Source of the DNA: JAWPMT01 sp965229785
GTDB lineage: Bacteria; Bacteroidota; Bacteroidia; Cytophagales; Cyclobacteriaceae
DNA: 64,000 nt
Reading direction: 5' to 3'
Assembly: GCA_965229785.1 (NCBI GenBank)
Contig: CBDDJS010000001.1
Coordinates: forward strand, 2,356,001 to 2,420,000
Positions 26,401 through 36,600 of the stretch are shown one piece after another (position 1 is the first letter of the stretch; the number at the start of each line of letters is the position of its first letter). Under the pieces are notes generated by a model, which was not told the DNA's origin, made no database searches, and saw nothing but the letters and a program-made list of their open reading frames with translations. Position numbers and translations under genes: made by a program.

Positions 26401-29400
26401 ATCGCCATAGATGGCAGTTGCTGGGACTGACTTTCGTACTGCTGCAGAGTGAACAACACATCAAACAGGGGATTGCGGCTCGTATCCCGTGGAAGGTTCA
26501 GGCCATCGATCAGGTCTTCATATTGATAAGACTGATGTTCAAAAGCCGCAAGCGTGTGGGATCTTACCTGCTCCAACAGTTCCATGAACAGCATGTCGCC
26601 TTTTACATTACCCCGTAGCGCTATCGTGTTCACGAACAGCCCTATCATCTCATCCAGATCGGGGTGCACTCGACCTGCAACCGGCGTACCTACTATGATG
26701 TCTTCCTGATTGCTCAACTTGCTCAACAGCACCTGGAAAATCGACAGCAGCGTCATGAACATCGTTCCGTCAGATTCCTCCGTCAATTTCTCCAGTATCA
26801 ACCGTTCTTCAGCGTTCAGACGCGCACCTACCGTGGCACCACTGTGATCTCGCATCAATGGTCGGGCGCGATCGTAAGGCAGTTCCAACTGCGTCAGTTC
26901 TCCTGAGAAAACTTCATGCCAGTATCGCTTGTGTTCTGTGATTCGGGATTGTTCCGAAGGAGAGTTTTGCCACGCCGAGTAATCCACATACTCAAGGGAC
27001 ATCTCGCCCAAGGTCTCTCCCTGGTAGAGGCGCATGAATTCCCGAAGCAAAATCTTCTGAGAAACGCCATCGGTGATGATGTGGTGCATGTCCAACATCA
27101 ACAAGTGGTCTCCCTCTGGTAATGTAAGCACCGAGACCCGAAGCAACGGACCTTGAGACAAATCAAACGGTCGCATGAAGTCCCTGATCGACTCCTCCAC
27201 CTCATCCTCTGAAACTGATTGGAACGATACAGAAAAGTCAGGGTCTTTTTCTATCTGCTGATATACATCTGAATTACCCTGAACAAAACTGGTCCGTAAT
27301 ATCTGATGGCGCATTACCAAACGCTGAAAAGCATCCGATAACTGAGAAAGGGCGATATCTCCTGTTAGCCTCACCAACTGAGGCATGTTGTAGGCCAACG
27401 ATTCGGGGGATAGTTTATGAAGGAAATACATCCGACGCTGGGCAGACGATAACTCATATTGCTCCTGTTCTTCAGCTCGCGCTATCGGAGCGTATCCTGT
27501 GGACTCGAGGCCCGTCAGATAAGCTGCCAGTCCTTCGATGTGCTGATAGGTAAAGATCTCGCGTAAGGGCACCGAAACCTCCAATTCCTTCAGTATTCGG
27601 TTCACCAGAATCATCGCCTTCAACGAGTGACCTCCTAGATCGAAAAAACTACGTCGGATACCGATCTCTGCCCGATCACGCTTCAATACATCACTCCAAA
27701 TCTCCTCCAGCTTCTCCTCCATGGCATTACGTGGTGCCACGTAGGCTGACATCTCCACATCGGGATAAGGCAAGGCTCGTCGGTCTACCTTGCCATTAGG
27801 GGTCAGTGGGAAGCGGTCCAGATGTATAAAGTAATGCGGCAGCATATAATCCGGTAGCTTCCGAGACAAAAACGATCGCAAGTCTGCATCCGCCAGCTCC
27901 GATTCCGAAACATAGTATCCTACCAAATATTTATCTCCCTTGATCTCCCGAGCCAGCACCAATACTTCCCTGATCTGATCGTGGCTCGCCAACTGGACTT
28001 CTATGTCCCCCAACTCTATCAAAAAACCGCGTACCTTCACCTGATCGTCCAGGCGACCATGAAAAGAGAGATTACCATCAGAATCCCAACTCCCAAGGTC
28101 TCCCGTGCGATAAAGCAGAGCACCTTTTTGCCAGGGGCTTTCTATGAATTTCTTGTTGGTCAGATCCGAATTGTTCATGTAACCGGCTGCCAATACATCT
28201 CCGCCAATCAAAATTTCACCGATCACTCCAATTGGCAGTAATTCCACATGGGCATCAACAATATAGATTTGACAGTTATGTATGGGTTTTCCGATCTGTA
28301 CCGTACTCCTGGTTATGGAACCAGTGATGTATTCATGAAAAACACATCCTACAGTTGCTTCCGTGGGACCATACTCATTGATTATGCGGACCTCTTCACC
28401 AAATTTCTCAAGTGCTCGATCCGCCAGTCTGCTGTCGAACTCTTCGCCACCTACGATGAGGCATTTAATGTTTTGGGCGATATCGGGTGAATCACACAAT
28501 ATTTTGAGATGCGATGGCGTGAGTTTCAACGTGGTAAGCTCATCATTTTTCATGAGCACATGAGCTATCTGATCATTGGAGGCTTCACTGTACACATGTA
28601 GATTTCCACCAAAGCAAAGAGGCAAAAAAATCGAAGTAACCGTAAGGTCAAATGAGATCGAGGTGTGCAATGCCATTACACAATTGGACGAACCAATGTA
28701 TTCCTGGCCAGCCCAAAGGATATAATTCAGAAAAGATCCGTGACGAATTTTGACTCCTTTTGGTTTGCCAGTAGAACCTGACGTATAGATAATGTAAGCC
28801 AGGTCTTCTTTGGAAACGGGCACCTTGTCAAAAACATCCGCATACGCATTGATATCTTGTGAAAGGTCAATGGTTTTTATTCCTGCATAAGCTTTCTGTT
28901 GACCTAATTCACCATCATGAATCAGAAATTGAGTGTTGCTGTCAGTTAAGCAATCAAGGATTCTTTTTGTCGGATAGCTTCTATCGATTGGTAAATAAGT
29001 GGCCCCAACTTTCAAAATGGCATACGTATAGGCCATGAAATTCAGTGACCTGTCGGTAACCACTGCAACTATATGACCTTTTCTAACTCCTGAGGACACA
29101 AGCAAATTGGCCGCCTGATTGATCTTCCTGGTAAATGTTTCGTATGTCCATTGATCTTCATTCGCCTCCAACGCAATCCCATTGAGAGATAACCTGGCCG
29201 ACTTATCAAATAACTCCAGTACGTCAGAAACTTCCGTTGCCTTTTCCGAATCAGGACTGATCGTGTCATTGAATTCTTCAGTCAGTTTCAGAAACTGGTC
29301 CCGAGAAAGCAACTGCTCTCTGTCAATGACCCTGGATGAACTAGTGATTATTTCCTGCAAGATCACCTGAAAGTTTTTCCTGAAATCATTCGCCATTCGG

Positions 29401-30668
29401 TGGCTGATGAAGGAAGTCAAATAAGAAATAGAGAAAGAAATTACGCCTCCGGTAGCATTTACTGTAAAGGCAAAACTGGAATTCTCTCTTATCTCTCCCG
29501 CATTTCTGATCTCGGCATCATTAACCGGTTGACTCTTCTCCGCTGAAGCCGTATGGTTCACCTGTGGTTTTCCTATCTGATGATAGACATGGAAATCAAC
29601 ATAGCTGAATATCACATCTGTAATAGGATTCTTATCTCCTGCTACTTCACCAATAAATTCTGAAATTCTGAAGAGTGAGGTCTTTTCATACTTTTTCAGA
29701 AAATTGAGCTTACTGTTCACAGTCGTCAACCAACTATCCCAGGACATTTCCTTTTGTACTTGAATCCTGAAGGGTATGGTGTTCAGGAAACAGCCCAGTA
29801 TTTTTTCACCGTCCTCTTTTGCCGGTCGGTTATTGGTAATGATGCCTATGGTAAGATCTCTGTCTTTCGAATAGAGCTGGAGACAATAAAGAAATGCAGC
29901 ACAGCATACGGCTCTGACACTTAAGTGGTTAGCAACCGCATACTTAGATGTCGCTTCGTAGATTTCCTTTGGGAAAACATGTGAAATACAGGTAAATGCA
30001 GTAAAATCTTCTTTTTCGGAAAAGGAATACCTGTTGTATCCGTGTAATTCCTGTTGCCAAAACTCCTTTATTCCACTTTTTTGATTGAATAGATGGTGTT
30101 CAACAATAAAGTCTTTGTAACTGCTTTTTAGTTTTTCAGGGACATAATCTTCATTTCGGAGGAGTTCCTGATAGATATTATAGAGTTCTGTATTGAAGGA
30201 TGCATCGCTCCAGCCATCAATGATAGCATGATGAAATATAAAGCAAGCTGCCACCTGTCCATCACCCAGTGCATAGGTCCTGTACCTCCACAAACCTGGT
30301 TTTTCGAATTCAAAGGACCTGGCCCGGTCCTCGTTTAGGTCTTCTTTGATGAAAAAACGTTGCTCTTCTCTGGTCTTATCACTAAGATCATGATGTTGAT
30401 AATCAACAGCGATTGCTTCTGGTTTATAGACAACCTGAATCTGTTTTTCATTAAAATCCAGGAAAAAGCAGGTCCTCAGCGTTTCATGCTTGTCCTGCAT
30501 CAACTGAAGTGCCCGTTCAAGGATCTGGTCGTCCAAATCCCCGAACCTGACGATATTCATCATCTGATCATGATAAACACCTCTTTCCTTCAATGAGTGA
30601 AATACCATCCCTTTCTGGATGTCACTCATTGGAAATACATCTTCAATTTGCTCCTTATTGAGTATCAT
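23472..30668 (-). CDS. Line 1 terminal NRPS gene E: C-A(Asn)-T-C-A-T-TE
   Basis: 2,398-residue synthetase that ends line 1. The ATG at 30668 lies inside the last codons of gene D (14-base overlap). C1 8-450 (HHAIIDGWS, His146/147), A(Asn) and carrier (Ser1015), C2 (HHIITDG, His1195/1196), A(X) and carrier (Ser2046), type I thioesterase 2105-2390. From residue 872 to 2044 it is nearly identical to gene C. C1 differs from all other C domains of line 1: VFPMSDIQKGMVFHSL and DGWS are typical of DCL or related classes, yet gene D has no epimerase. Product release here means the next gene downstream starts a new chain. Confidence 0.97.
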   Translation of the reverse strand: MILNKEQIEDVFPMSDIQKGMVFHSLKERGVYHDQMMNIVRFGDLDDQILERALQLMQDKHETLRTCFFLDFNEKQIQVVYKPEAIAVDYQHHDLSDKTREEQRFFIKEDLNEDRARSFEFEKPGLWRYRTYALGDGQVAACFIFHHAIIDGWSDASFNTELYNIYQELLRNEDYVPEKLKSSYKDFIVEHHLFNQKSGIKEFWQQELHGYNRYSFSEKEDFTAFTCISHVFPKEIYEATSKYAVANHLSVRAVCCAAFLYCLQLYSKDRDLTIGIITNNRPAKEDGEKILGCFLNTIPFRIQVQKEMSWDSWLTTVNSKLNFLKKYEKTSLFRISEFIGEVAGDKNPITDVIFSYVDFHVYHQIGKPQVNHTASAEKSQPVNDAEIRNAGEIRENSSFAFTVNATGGVISFSISYLTSFISHRMANDFRKNFQVILQEIITSSSRVIDREQLLSRDQFLKLTEEFNDTISPDSEKATEVSDVLELFDKSARLSLNGIALEANEDQWTYETFTRKINQAANLLVSSGVRKGHIVAVVTDRSLNFMAYTYAILKVGATYLPIDRSYPTKRILDCLTDSNTQFLIHDGELGQQKAYAGIKTIDLSQDINAYADVFDKVPVSKEDLAYIIYTSGSTGKPKGVKIRHGSFLNYILWAGQEYIGSSNCVMALHTSISFDLTVTSIFLPLCFGGNLHVYSEASNDQIAHVLMKNDELTTLKLTPSHLKILCDSPDIAQNIKCLIVGGEEFDSRLADRALEKFGEEVRIINEYGPTEATVGCVFHEYITGSITRSTVQIGKPIHNCQIYIVDAHVELLPIGVIGEILIGGDVLAAGYMNNSDLTNKKFIESPWQKGALLYRTGDLGSWDSDGNLSFHGRLDDQVKVRGFLIELGDIEVQLASHDQIREVLVLAREIKGDKYLVGYYVSESELADADLRSFLSRKLPDYMLPHYFIHLDRFPLTPNGKVDRRALPYPDVEMSAYVAPRNAMEEKLEEIWSDVLKRDRAEIGIRRSFFDLGGHSLKAMILVNRILKELEVSVPLREIFTYQHIEGLAAYLTGLESTGYAPIARAEEQEQYELSSAQRRMYFLHKLSPESLAYNMPQLVRLTGDIALSQLSDAFQRLVMRHQILRTSFVQGNSDVYQQIEKDPDFSVSFQSVSEDEVEESIRDFMRPFDLSQGPLLRVSVLTLPEGDHLLMLDMHHIITDGVSQKILLREFMRLYQGETLGEMSLEYVDYSAWQNSPSEQSRITEHKRYWHEVFSGELTQLELPYDRARPLMRDHSGATVGARLNAEERLILEKLTEESDGTMFMTLLSIFQVLLSKLSNQEDIIVGTPVAGRVHPDLDEMIGLFVNTIALRGNVKGDMLFMELLEQVRSHTLAAFEHQSYQYEDLIDGLNLPRDTSRNPLFDVLFTLQQYESQSQQLPSMAMQPYPTGHQVSKFDLTFTAVESPDQLSVYFQYSTALFDQATIERFLAYFRKLITHLGTDHSVRLSELDILSEEERQTQLDVFNSTAKVYPNTSTLTSLFAARVEEAGDKVAILHNEAQMTYSELSRRSDLVASQLWSVGVRPGGVVGLLMDRSIDQIVGILGILKVGGAYLPLDVSHPKDRLSGMLGTSGATHLLTDGKGPDLSDVIADAVIDIKALDSGSEKPSDWTLNEDHRLLAYIIFTSGSSGKPKGVKVSHQSVVNYITHQQDFFELGEDERVLQFSRMTFDASVEQIWLSLLSGSTLVLVDQSVISDQQAFVSYLESSSVTHLHATPSYLASLDLPGGMPLRRVVAGGEVCSSFVAARIAEHYDFYNKYGPTEATISVAEHKLRKEDLRMRSIPIGKPIRNTRLYVVGRNDELLPVGVYGELLIGGDGLAQGYLEESTHEVLLQDDPFKPDEQVYRTGDIVRWRGDGSLEYGGRLDDQVKLRGYRIELEEVAEVMRGHGSVEESTVSLQEFGGERYMTGYYVSATGLSSEALKDYLTSQLPSYMVPYYVVPLASMPLTTHGKVDKRALPRPEIGGESAYVAPSDELEEQLASIWSEVLGLEAEQISTQANFFEIGGHSLMAATLTNRISRHFEMDMPLISIFTAPQISSLAPVVRKELYKKEKTDESLRIMKKARSTEELFLLLKRAEESDETLFFIHDGSGDIQGYTAFLEELQHFNCWGIRFPGLYDVDTGDVDISKLAADYIDIIKGIQPQGPYNLLGWSYGGVICYEMMRQLEAEGIKEGKLIMIDSTLNSHPEKNNSRMINVPSLQMFKTVTSQILPARSSKIRRLKSFSALLDFLMKYDDSEGELLSAFMGKFPDVWKYMVPHSDKLTLRETFMRYKSIYALQKAKSTFQAKQKLEAMTVYLHASKSKIDTDILWELFDEHLLTFEFHGDHSSILLKPTVRQLTTTVEEALLRRNDELIPLENE
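23499..24356 (-). other. Type I thioesterase domain ending line 1
   Basis: Alpha/beta-hydrolase domain of about 285 residues at the C-terminus of gene E. It opens with LFFIHDGSG (oxyanion region). The nucleophile is Ser2191 in GWSYGG, the acid is probably Asp2218 (IMIDST) and the base His2365 (HGDHSSIL). It releases the line 1 chain by hydrolysis or by cyclisation; the sequence alone does not say which. The two statine-type hydroxyls and Thr are possible internal nucleophiles. Confidence 0.92.
24414..27476 (-). other. Gene E module 2: C-A(unknown, DAEHVGKISK)-PCP
   Basis: Last extension module of line 1. The pocket residues are the same as in the last module of gene C. The LCL-type C domain has SSAQRRMYFLHKL and HHIITDGVS. 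A10 reads TTHGKVDKRALP. The carrier FFEIGGHSLMAA (Ser2046) leads straight to the thioesterase. Confidence 0.75.
24538..28055 (-). repeat. 3.5 kb direct repeat, copy 1 (in gene E)
   Basis: Matches 38544-42061 base for base at a constant offset of 14,006. By eye there are about 20 amino-acid changes over roughly 1,170 residues. It starts (in gene direction) in A8 of the Asn A domain (RLDDQVKVRG) and ends at the phosphopantetheine site of the second carrier. It covers A subdomain, carrier, C, A(X) and half a carrier. Several lines here look more GC-rich than the flanks. Confidence 0.95.
27513..30647 (-). other. Gene E module 1: C(DCL-like)-A(Asn)-PCP
   Basis: The A core is FDLTVTSIF, with LKLTPSH, LIVGGEE and NEYGPTEATVG. 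The code D-L-T-K-I-G-E-V-G-K is an asparagine pocket (DLTKLGEVGK); the aspartate family has His at the seventh place. The downstream A subdomain and carrier belong to the block shared with gene C. Confidence 0.85.
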
Positions 30669-33600
30669 CAGAGGTAAATCTTTCCTTTAAAGCAGCAAAT
30701 TCATCCATGATGTCTTCTCGTTCAGCAACACTGACTTGCTCCTCAATATGCAATTGAATGTAGTTAGCAACCAATTCTATGGTTTGGTATTCATACAAGT
30801 CAGCTATATTGACGCTCAAAGACAACTCCTGATTGATCTTACTGATCAGGCTGATCGCTTTCATCGAGTCTCCGCCAACCGCGAAGAAATTATCTCTAAT
30901 TCCAATTCGATCCACCCTTAATTGTTCTTGCCATATTCCCTGAAGTTTTTCTTCAAGTTCATTAGATGGCGCCAGGTAATTTTCTTCATCAGTCAGTTGT
31001 GGTTCAGGTAATCGACCCCTTGCCACCTTGCCATTTGAAGTAAGTGGAAACTGCTCAAGAAAAACATAATGTGAGGGCACCATGTGTTCTGGCAGTTTTG
31101 TCAGCAATTCCGTCTTCAAATCCGAAGCACTTAATACTTTATTAGAGATGCAATAGGCCACGAGGTATTTGAATCCCCTTCTCTCCCTTGTCAGAACTAA
31201 CGCTTCCTTAATGTCTTCGACGTTCTGAATTTGGGATTGTATTTCTCCTAATTCAATTCGATATCCTCTGATTTTGACTTGATGATCAGCTCTCCCCAGG
31301 TATTCGAGTTCACCATTATCCAACCAACGTGCCAGGTCACCCGATCTATATAATCGTTCACCGGCTTGAAAAGGATTTTCAATGAACTTCTGGTCAGTCA
31401 GTTCCTCGTTATTCAGGTACCCTCTTGCGACACCTAAACCGCCCACGTACATCTCACCTTTGATCCCTTTTGGCACCAATTGTTGATAGCTGTCCATCAA
31501 CAGCACATTTGCATGCGGTAAGGGAACACCTATGGTATTGATTTGACTGTTGATTTCTTGTTCTGAAATTTCCTTATAAGTAACATGAATGGTTGTCTCT
31601 GTGATCCCATACATGTTCACCAACTTTACATTCGGATTGTTCGCATGCCATCGTTTGAGTCGGGCAGGGTTCAGTGCTTCACCCCCAAATACGACATACC
31701 TCAAGGCAAGATCATATGAATTTTCTAATTCCTGTATACCAGCAAGATTGTAAAAAGCTCCGGGTGTTTGGTTCAATACCGTGACTTGCTCCTCTTTAAG
31801 TAATTGGAGGTAGGACGGTGTATCCTTGGCCACAGCTTTGGAAACGATTATCAGTTTACCTCCATGGAGTAAGGCTCCGTACATTTCCCAAACGCTAAAA
31901 TCAAACGCATGGCTGTGGAACATGGTCCATACATCGTTCGTGTCAAAGTCGAATAAAGATCGTTCATTGAAAAACAATGCGATTACATTCCTGTGTTCTA
32001 CCATTACCCCTTTGGGGTTACCCGTAGTACCCGACGTATAGATCACATAACACAGGTCGGAAGGTTGGCCGGTGTATTTAAAGCCTTTGAAAGCACTGGC
32101 TATTTCTTCCCATTTTTCGGGAATGCACAATAAGTTCGGATGTTCGATTTCACCTTGAAGTGCCTCAGAAGTCAATAAGACTTTTGCCTTACAATCATCC
32201 AGCAGGTAACTTATTCTGTCTTTTGGGTCACCAATCTCTAACGGTAAATAGGCACCGCCTGCCTTAAGGATTGCTAACATGGAAATGATCATTTCAACAG
32301 ATCTATCCAGGTATAAGCCAACAATCTCATTGCTTTTCAGACCCTTTCTCACCAACATTTCGGCCAGATAATCGGACCTTAAATCCAAATCCTGATAAGA
32401 GATAGTTTCATCCTGATATTGTACAGCAATCTTTTCCGGGTATAGACCCACTTGTTCCTTGAAAAGGTGAACAATACTCTTCTCTTCAGGATAGCGGACT
32501 GTTTCACTGTATTGAGACAATAACGACGCTTTCTCGGCACTGTCAAGTAAGTTGATCGCGGAAATTTTGACTTCTTGATCCTCTATGACCTCACGTATGA
32601 CCTGACGCAGGTAAGTAATGAATTTTTGAATGGTCTCCTCCTGAAACAATTCAGTGGAGTACTCAAAATTCATCAATATTCGGTCCTTGAGCTCCATCGC
32701 CCGGAGGGTCAAATCAAACTTAGCTATGCCCTGTTCGATGGCATAAGGCTTCATCTTAAAGCCCTGTGCCGAAGATTCACCCTGATCGAAATTTTGCATA
32801 CCGAACAAGACGTCAAACAATGGGTTTCTGCTAGTATCTCTTGGTACATTCAGTTCTTCAATCAAGTCCTCATATTGATATTGATTGTTATCAAAACAGG
32901 CTAACGTTTTTGCCTTAACAGTTTGCAAAAACTCCCTGAAAGTCAGATCTCCTTGTGGAAAGTTTCTCAATGCTAATGTATTGACAAAAAGCCCCATGAT
33001 CTTTTCTAAATCTGAGTGTTCCCGTCCGGCCACTACGGTACCGACTACCACTTCTTCAGTATTCGTCAGCTTGCTCAGAAGAATATTAAATACTGATAAA
33101 AGGGTCATGAACATAGTGGTCCCTTCAGCGGAGGAAATTTCCCTCAACCCGGTTGTGATCTCCTCTTCCAGTGTGAAAAGGGCTGATTTACCCGTATAAC
33201 TTTTCACCTTAGGTCTGGTAAAATCTGTGGGTAAATCCTGCACGCTAGTGTATTCCGAAAATTCCTCCAACCAAAAATTGCGCTGTTGCACCAGTTTATT
33301 CTGATAGGCTTCGCTGTTCTGCCATTCAGAATAGTCTCTGTACTGAAATTTCTGCTCCGGTAACTCCAGGTTATTGTATAATATAAAGAAATCCTTCACC
33401 ACAATGCCCTGAGATACCCCGTCCGTAATGATGTGGTGGAGATCAACCATAAGCAAATGCTCGGCTTCGGAAATTTTAATGATCCCGACCCTGATCAAAG
33501 GAGCCTTGCTAATATCAAATGGTCTTATGAATTGTCTGACCACTGATTTCGCTTCTGACTCGTTGGCTTCAAAACGCTCCACCTCCAAATCGATCGAATC

Positions 33601-36600
33601 ATGGACTTTCTGATAGGGATTACCATCCTGAAGTTCAAAAGAAGTTCTGAGGCTTTCATGACGATCGATCAACCTCTCAAATGCACGTCGAACACGATCC
33701 TCGTCCAAAGCTCCTTCCAGCTTGACAACCTGAGGTAAGTTGTATGCCAAAGAGGCCTTTTCGAACTCGTGGATGAAATACATCCGCTTTTGCGAAGACG
33801 ATAACGGATATAGAGATTTCTCCTCGGCCTTCTCTATGCCTTCGTGTGTACTTTCATCCAAATCAGCGATGTAGGCTGCTAGAGACTTGATTGTGGTTTT
33901 TTCAAAAAAATCTGCGAGCGATAACTTCACGCTGAGCTGCTTATTGATCCTGGCGATCAGCGTAAGAGCTTTCAGGGAATCACCGCCTATTTCGAAGAAG
34001 TCCTCTCCCAGCCCAATTTGTTTCCCAAAGAATTTCTGCCATATTTTCTGGATCTTCTCTTCAAGTGTTTCAGGTTGATCTGAATCTGACGGTTCTTCCA
34101 GGGATTCATCTCCCGTGAGATTTTCGACATTTTCATCTTCCGAAAGGCTGTTCTTATTGACCCAATTATCAATTCTTGTCTGTAGCTCTTTTGTAGAAAC
34201 GACTACTTGCGAGAGTTCCTTCAATGAGATCAAGTGTTTAATTACTTCTGGTAATTCTTCATTATCAATGAATTCACTTGCCCTGTCGTCGAAATTGATC
34301 CCATCGAAATTGACACTGATCCAATTTGGTAATTCACGATTGTTTCGATGAAACCGAATGAAATAATCCATGAATGTATTGCCAGAGGCGTAACCAGCAA
34401 ATCTTAATCCGCCCAATATGGCTGATAAGGAAGAAGTCAGAATGCAAAAGTCAAGATCTCTTGGACCAAATACCTCTGCAACAATCCTCAGTCCCTCCAG
34501 TTTAGGTGCGAACTGTTGATCAAAATCAGCTCTTTCCAATACCGTGATCGGGTTCATTGAAGCCCCTTTCAGAACACCTGCGGCATGAAAAACACCATTG
34601 ATTTCACCAAATTGCTCTTCTGAGGATCTTACCACCTCCCTGAAACGTTCCTCCGAAGAAATGTCACAGTCCATGTAACTCACCTCGCCTCCTTTTTTTT
34701 CAATAGAAAGGATATGCGCAATCTTCTGTTTTACACTTTCTTTTCCGGAATAGTCTGTCCATTGTGACCGGTCCGGAAGGGCTTCCCGACCTAGCAAGAT
34801 TAACTTCGCCTGATGATGTTCGCTGAGGTATTGTGCCATACAGAAACCGAATCCTCCAAGCCCTCCTGTGATCAAATAGACTCCTTTATTTCTAAAGGGT
34901 GATTCCTGAATTGCCAGGTTTCTTATTTGGTCATAGGTCAAAACAAAACGAACGGAATTTCTCAACGATACGATCTTTCCGGGTTGCACATACTGGACTT
35001 CTTTGACCAATTTCTCCTGAACAGAAGGTTCGTTCAAATCTTTTAGTTTGACGTCTATGCTTCCGGTATTGATCGTAGGGAATTCTTGTGCAATGACCTT
35101 TAGTAGTCCCTGAACCAATGATTTCTCAGGTGGACAATTAGTTTTTTCTCCGAAAACGTCGTGTAGATCATTGGTGATCACAGACACTTCCTGAAGTGCA
35201 CTATTGGATTCGTGGGATAATTTGATCGTTCTGAACAAACTGTAGAAACCTGCTTCCAACAATTCTGAAGCGTTGTTTGGACTTTCTTCAGTATTATCGG
35301 AAATACCCCAACAATGTATTACCCGGTCCGGTAGTAGGTCCTGTAATTTCAGGTTTTCAAAAAGCTTTCTATAGTCTTCATCATTGCCGGGATCGATGAT
35401 AAAAACCTGATTCTCAAGCTCTTCATAATTTGGGCCCGGTTTTACTTGAATGATGGTTTCACCTGCTTTTTTCAGCGATCTGAAAATGGTTTCTGCTACT
35501 GCATGTTGATCCACAAAAATCAAATTACATACTGCCTTATCATCTTCCCTAAGGATCCCGGAAGGGCGGATCAATTCAGGTGAAACCTTCCAGGTAGGCG
35601 TATAAAACCAATCCGATAACTTCCGCTTCATTGTGGATTTATCTGTCACATTCTTTGAAATCATCTTGGAGATCATTTCATAGGCGTCGACATCCACCGG
35701 GTATTTGGTTTGCTCGAATGAGTACGTAGGTAGGGATACCTTTGATCGTTGTTCTTCCGCGTAGAAACTTTTCCAATCCGGCTTGATCCCTTTCGTCCAG
35801 AGTTTACCCAGACCATCCAACACCTGACGTAAACTCTCTTCCCCTCCTTTCGTCTTGCGCAGCAGGTTAACGACCTGATGCCCTTGCTTTTTGGCCTCAT
35901 GTGCTCCTACAAACGAACTCAAACCTCTGCCCGGGCCAACCTCCACAAACAACAGTTCCTCCTCCTGATCCATCAGAAACTCCACGCCTCCTGCAAACTG
36001 TACAGTCTGTCGAAGGTGATCTGTCCAATACTGTGGACTCGTTGCTTCATCATCTGATATCGGCTTACCGGTCAGGTTTGAAATGAATGGAAGCCCAACG
36101 GAAGACCTTTGAATGCCGCTGACAAACGACTGAAAATCTTCCAGCATATCATCCATCATCGCCGAATGGAAAGCATGTGAAGTATTCAATACTTTGTTTA
36201 AAATTCCATTAGCATCCAACTCTTGCTTCAACTCCGCAATCTGATCCGATCCCCCTGAAACGACACTCAGAGCAGAACTATTTACCGTAGCCAATGAAAC
36301 GTCACTATATTTCTCCAGGTAGCCAGAAAGTTCTTCAGGAGTCGCTGAAACACTCAGCATATCACCTGCAGCCATCTGTTGCATCAGTTCACCTCTTTTC
36401 ACAACAACTTTCAAGGCGTCTTCAAGGGTGAAAACGCCACTGATACATGCCGCAACATATTCTCCTATGCTATGTCCGATCATATAATCCGGACTAATGC
36501 CCCAACTCATCATCAGTCGGGCTAGCGCATATTCTACCACAAACAAGGCCGGCTGCGTGTAGGCGGTCGTATCAAGGAGTTCGCTATTATCCGCGAACCA

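Noticed and set aside
24538..28055. The repeated block as an insertion sequence or mobile element
   Set aside because: No transposase, terminal inverted repeats or target duplications. The edges fall on conserved NRPS motifs, as expected for homologous recombination.
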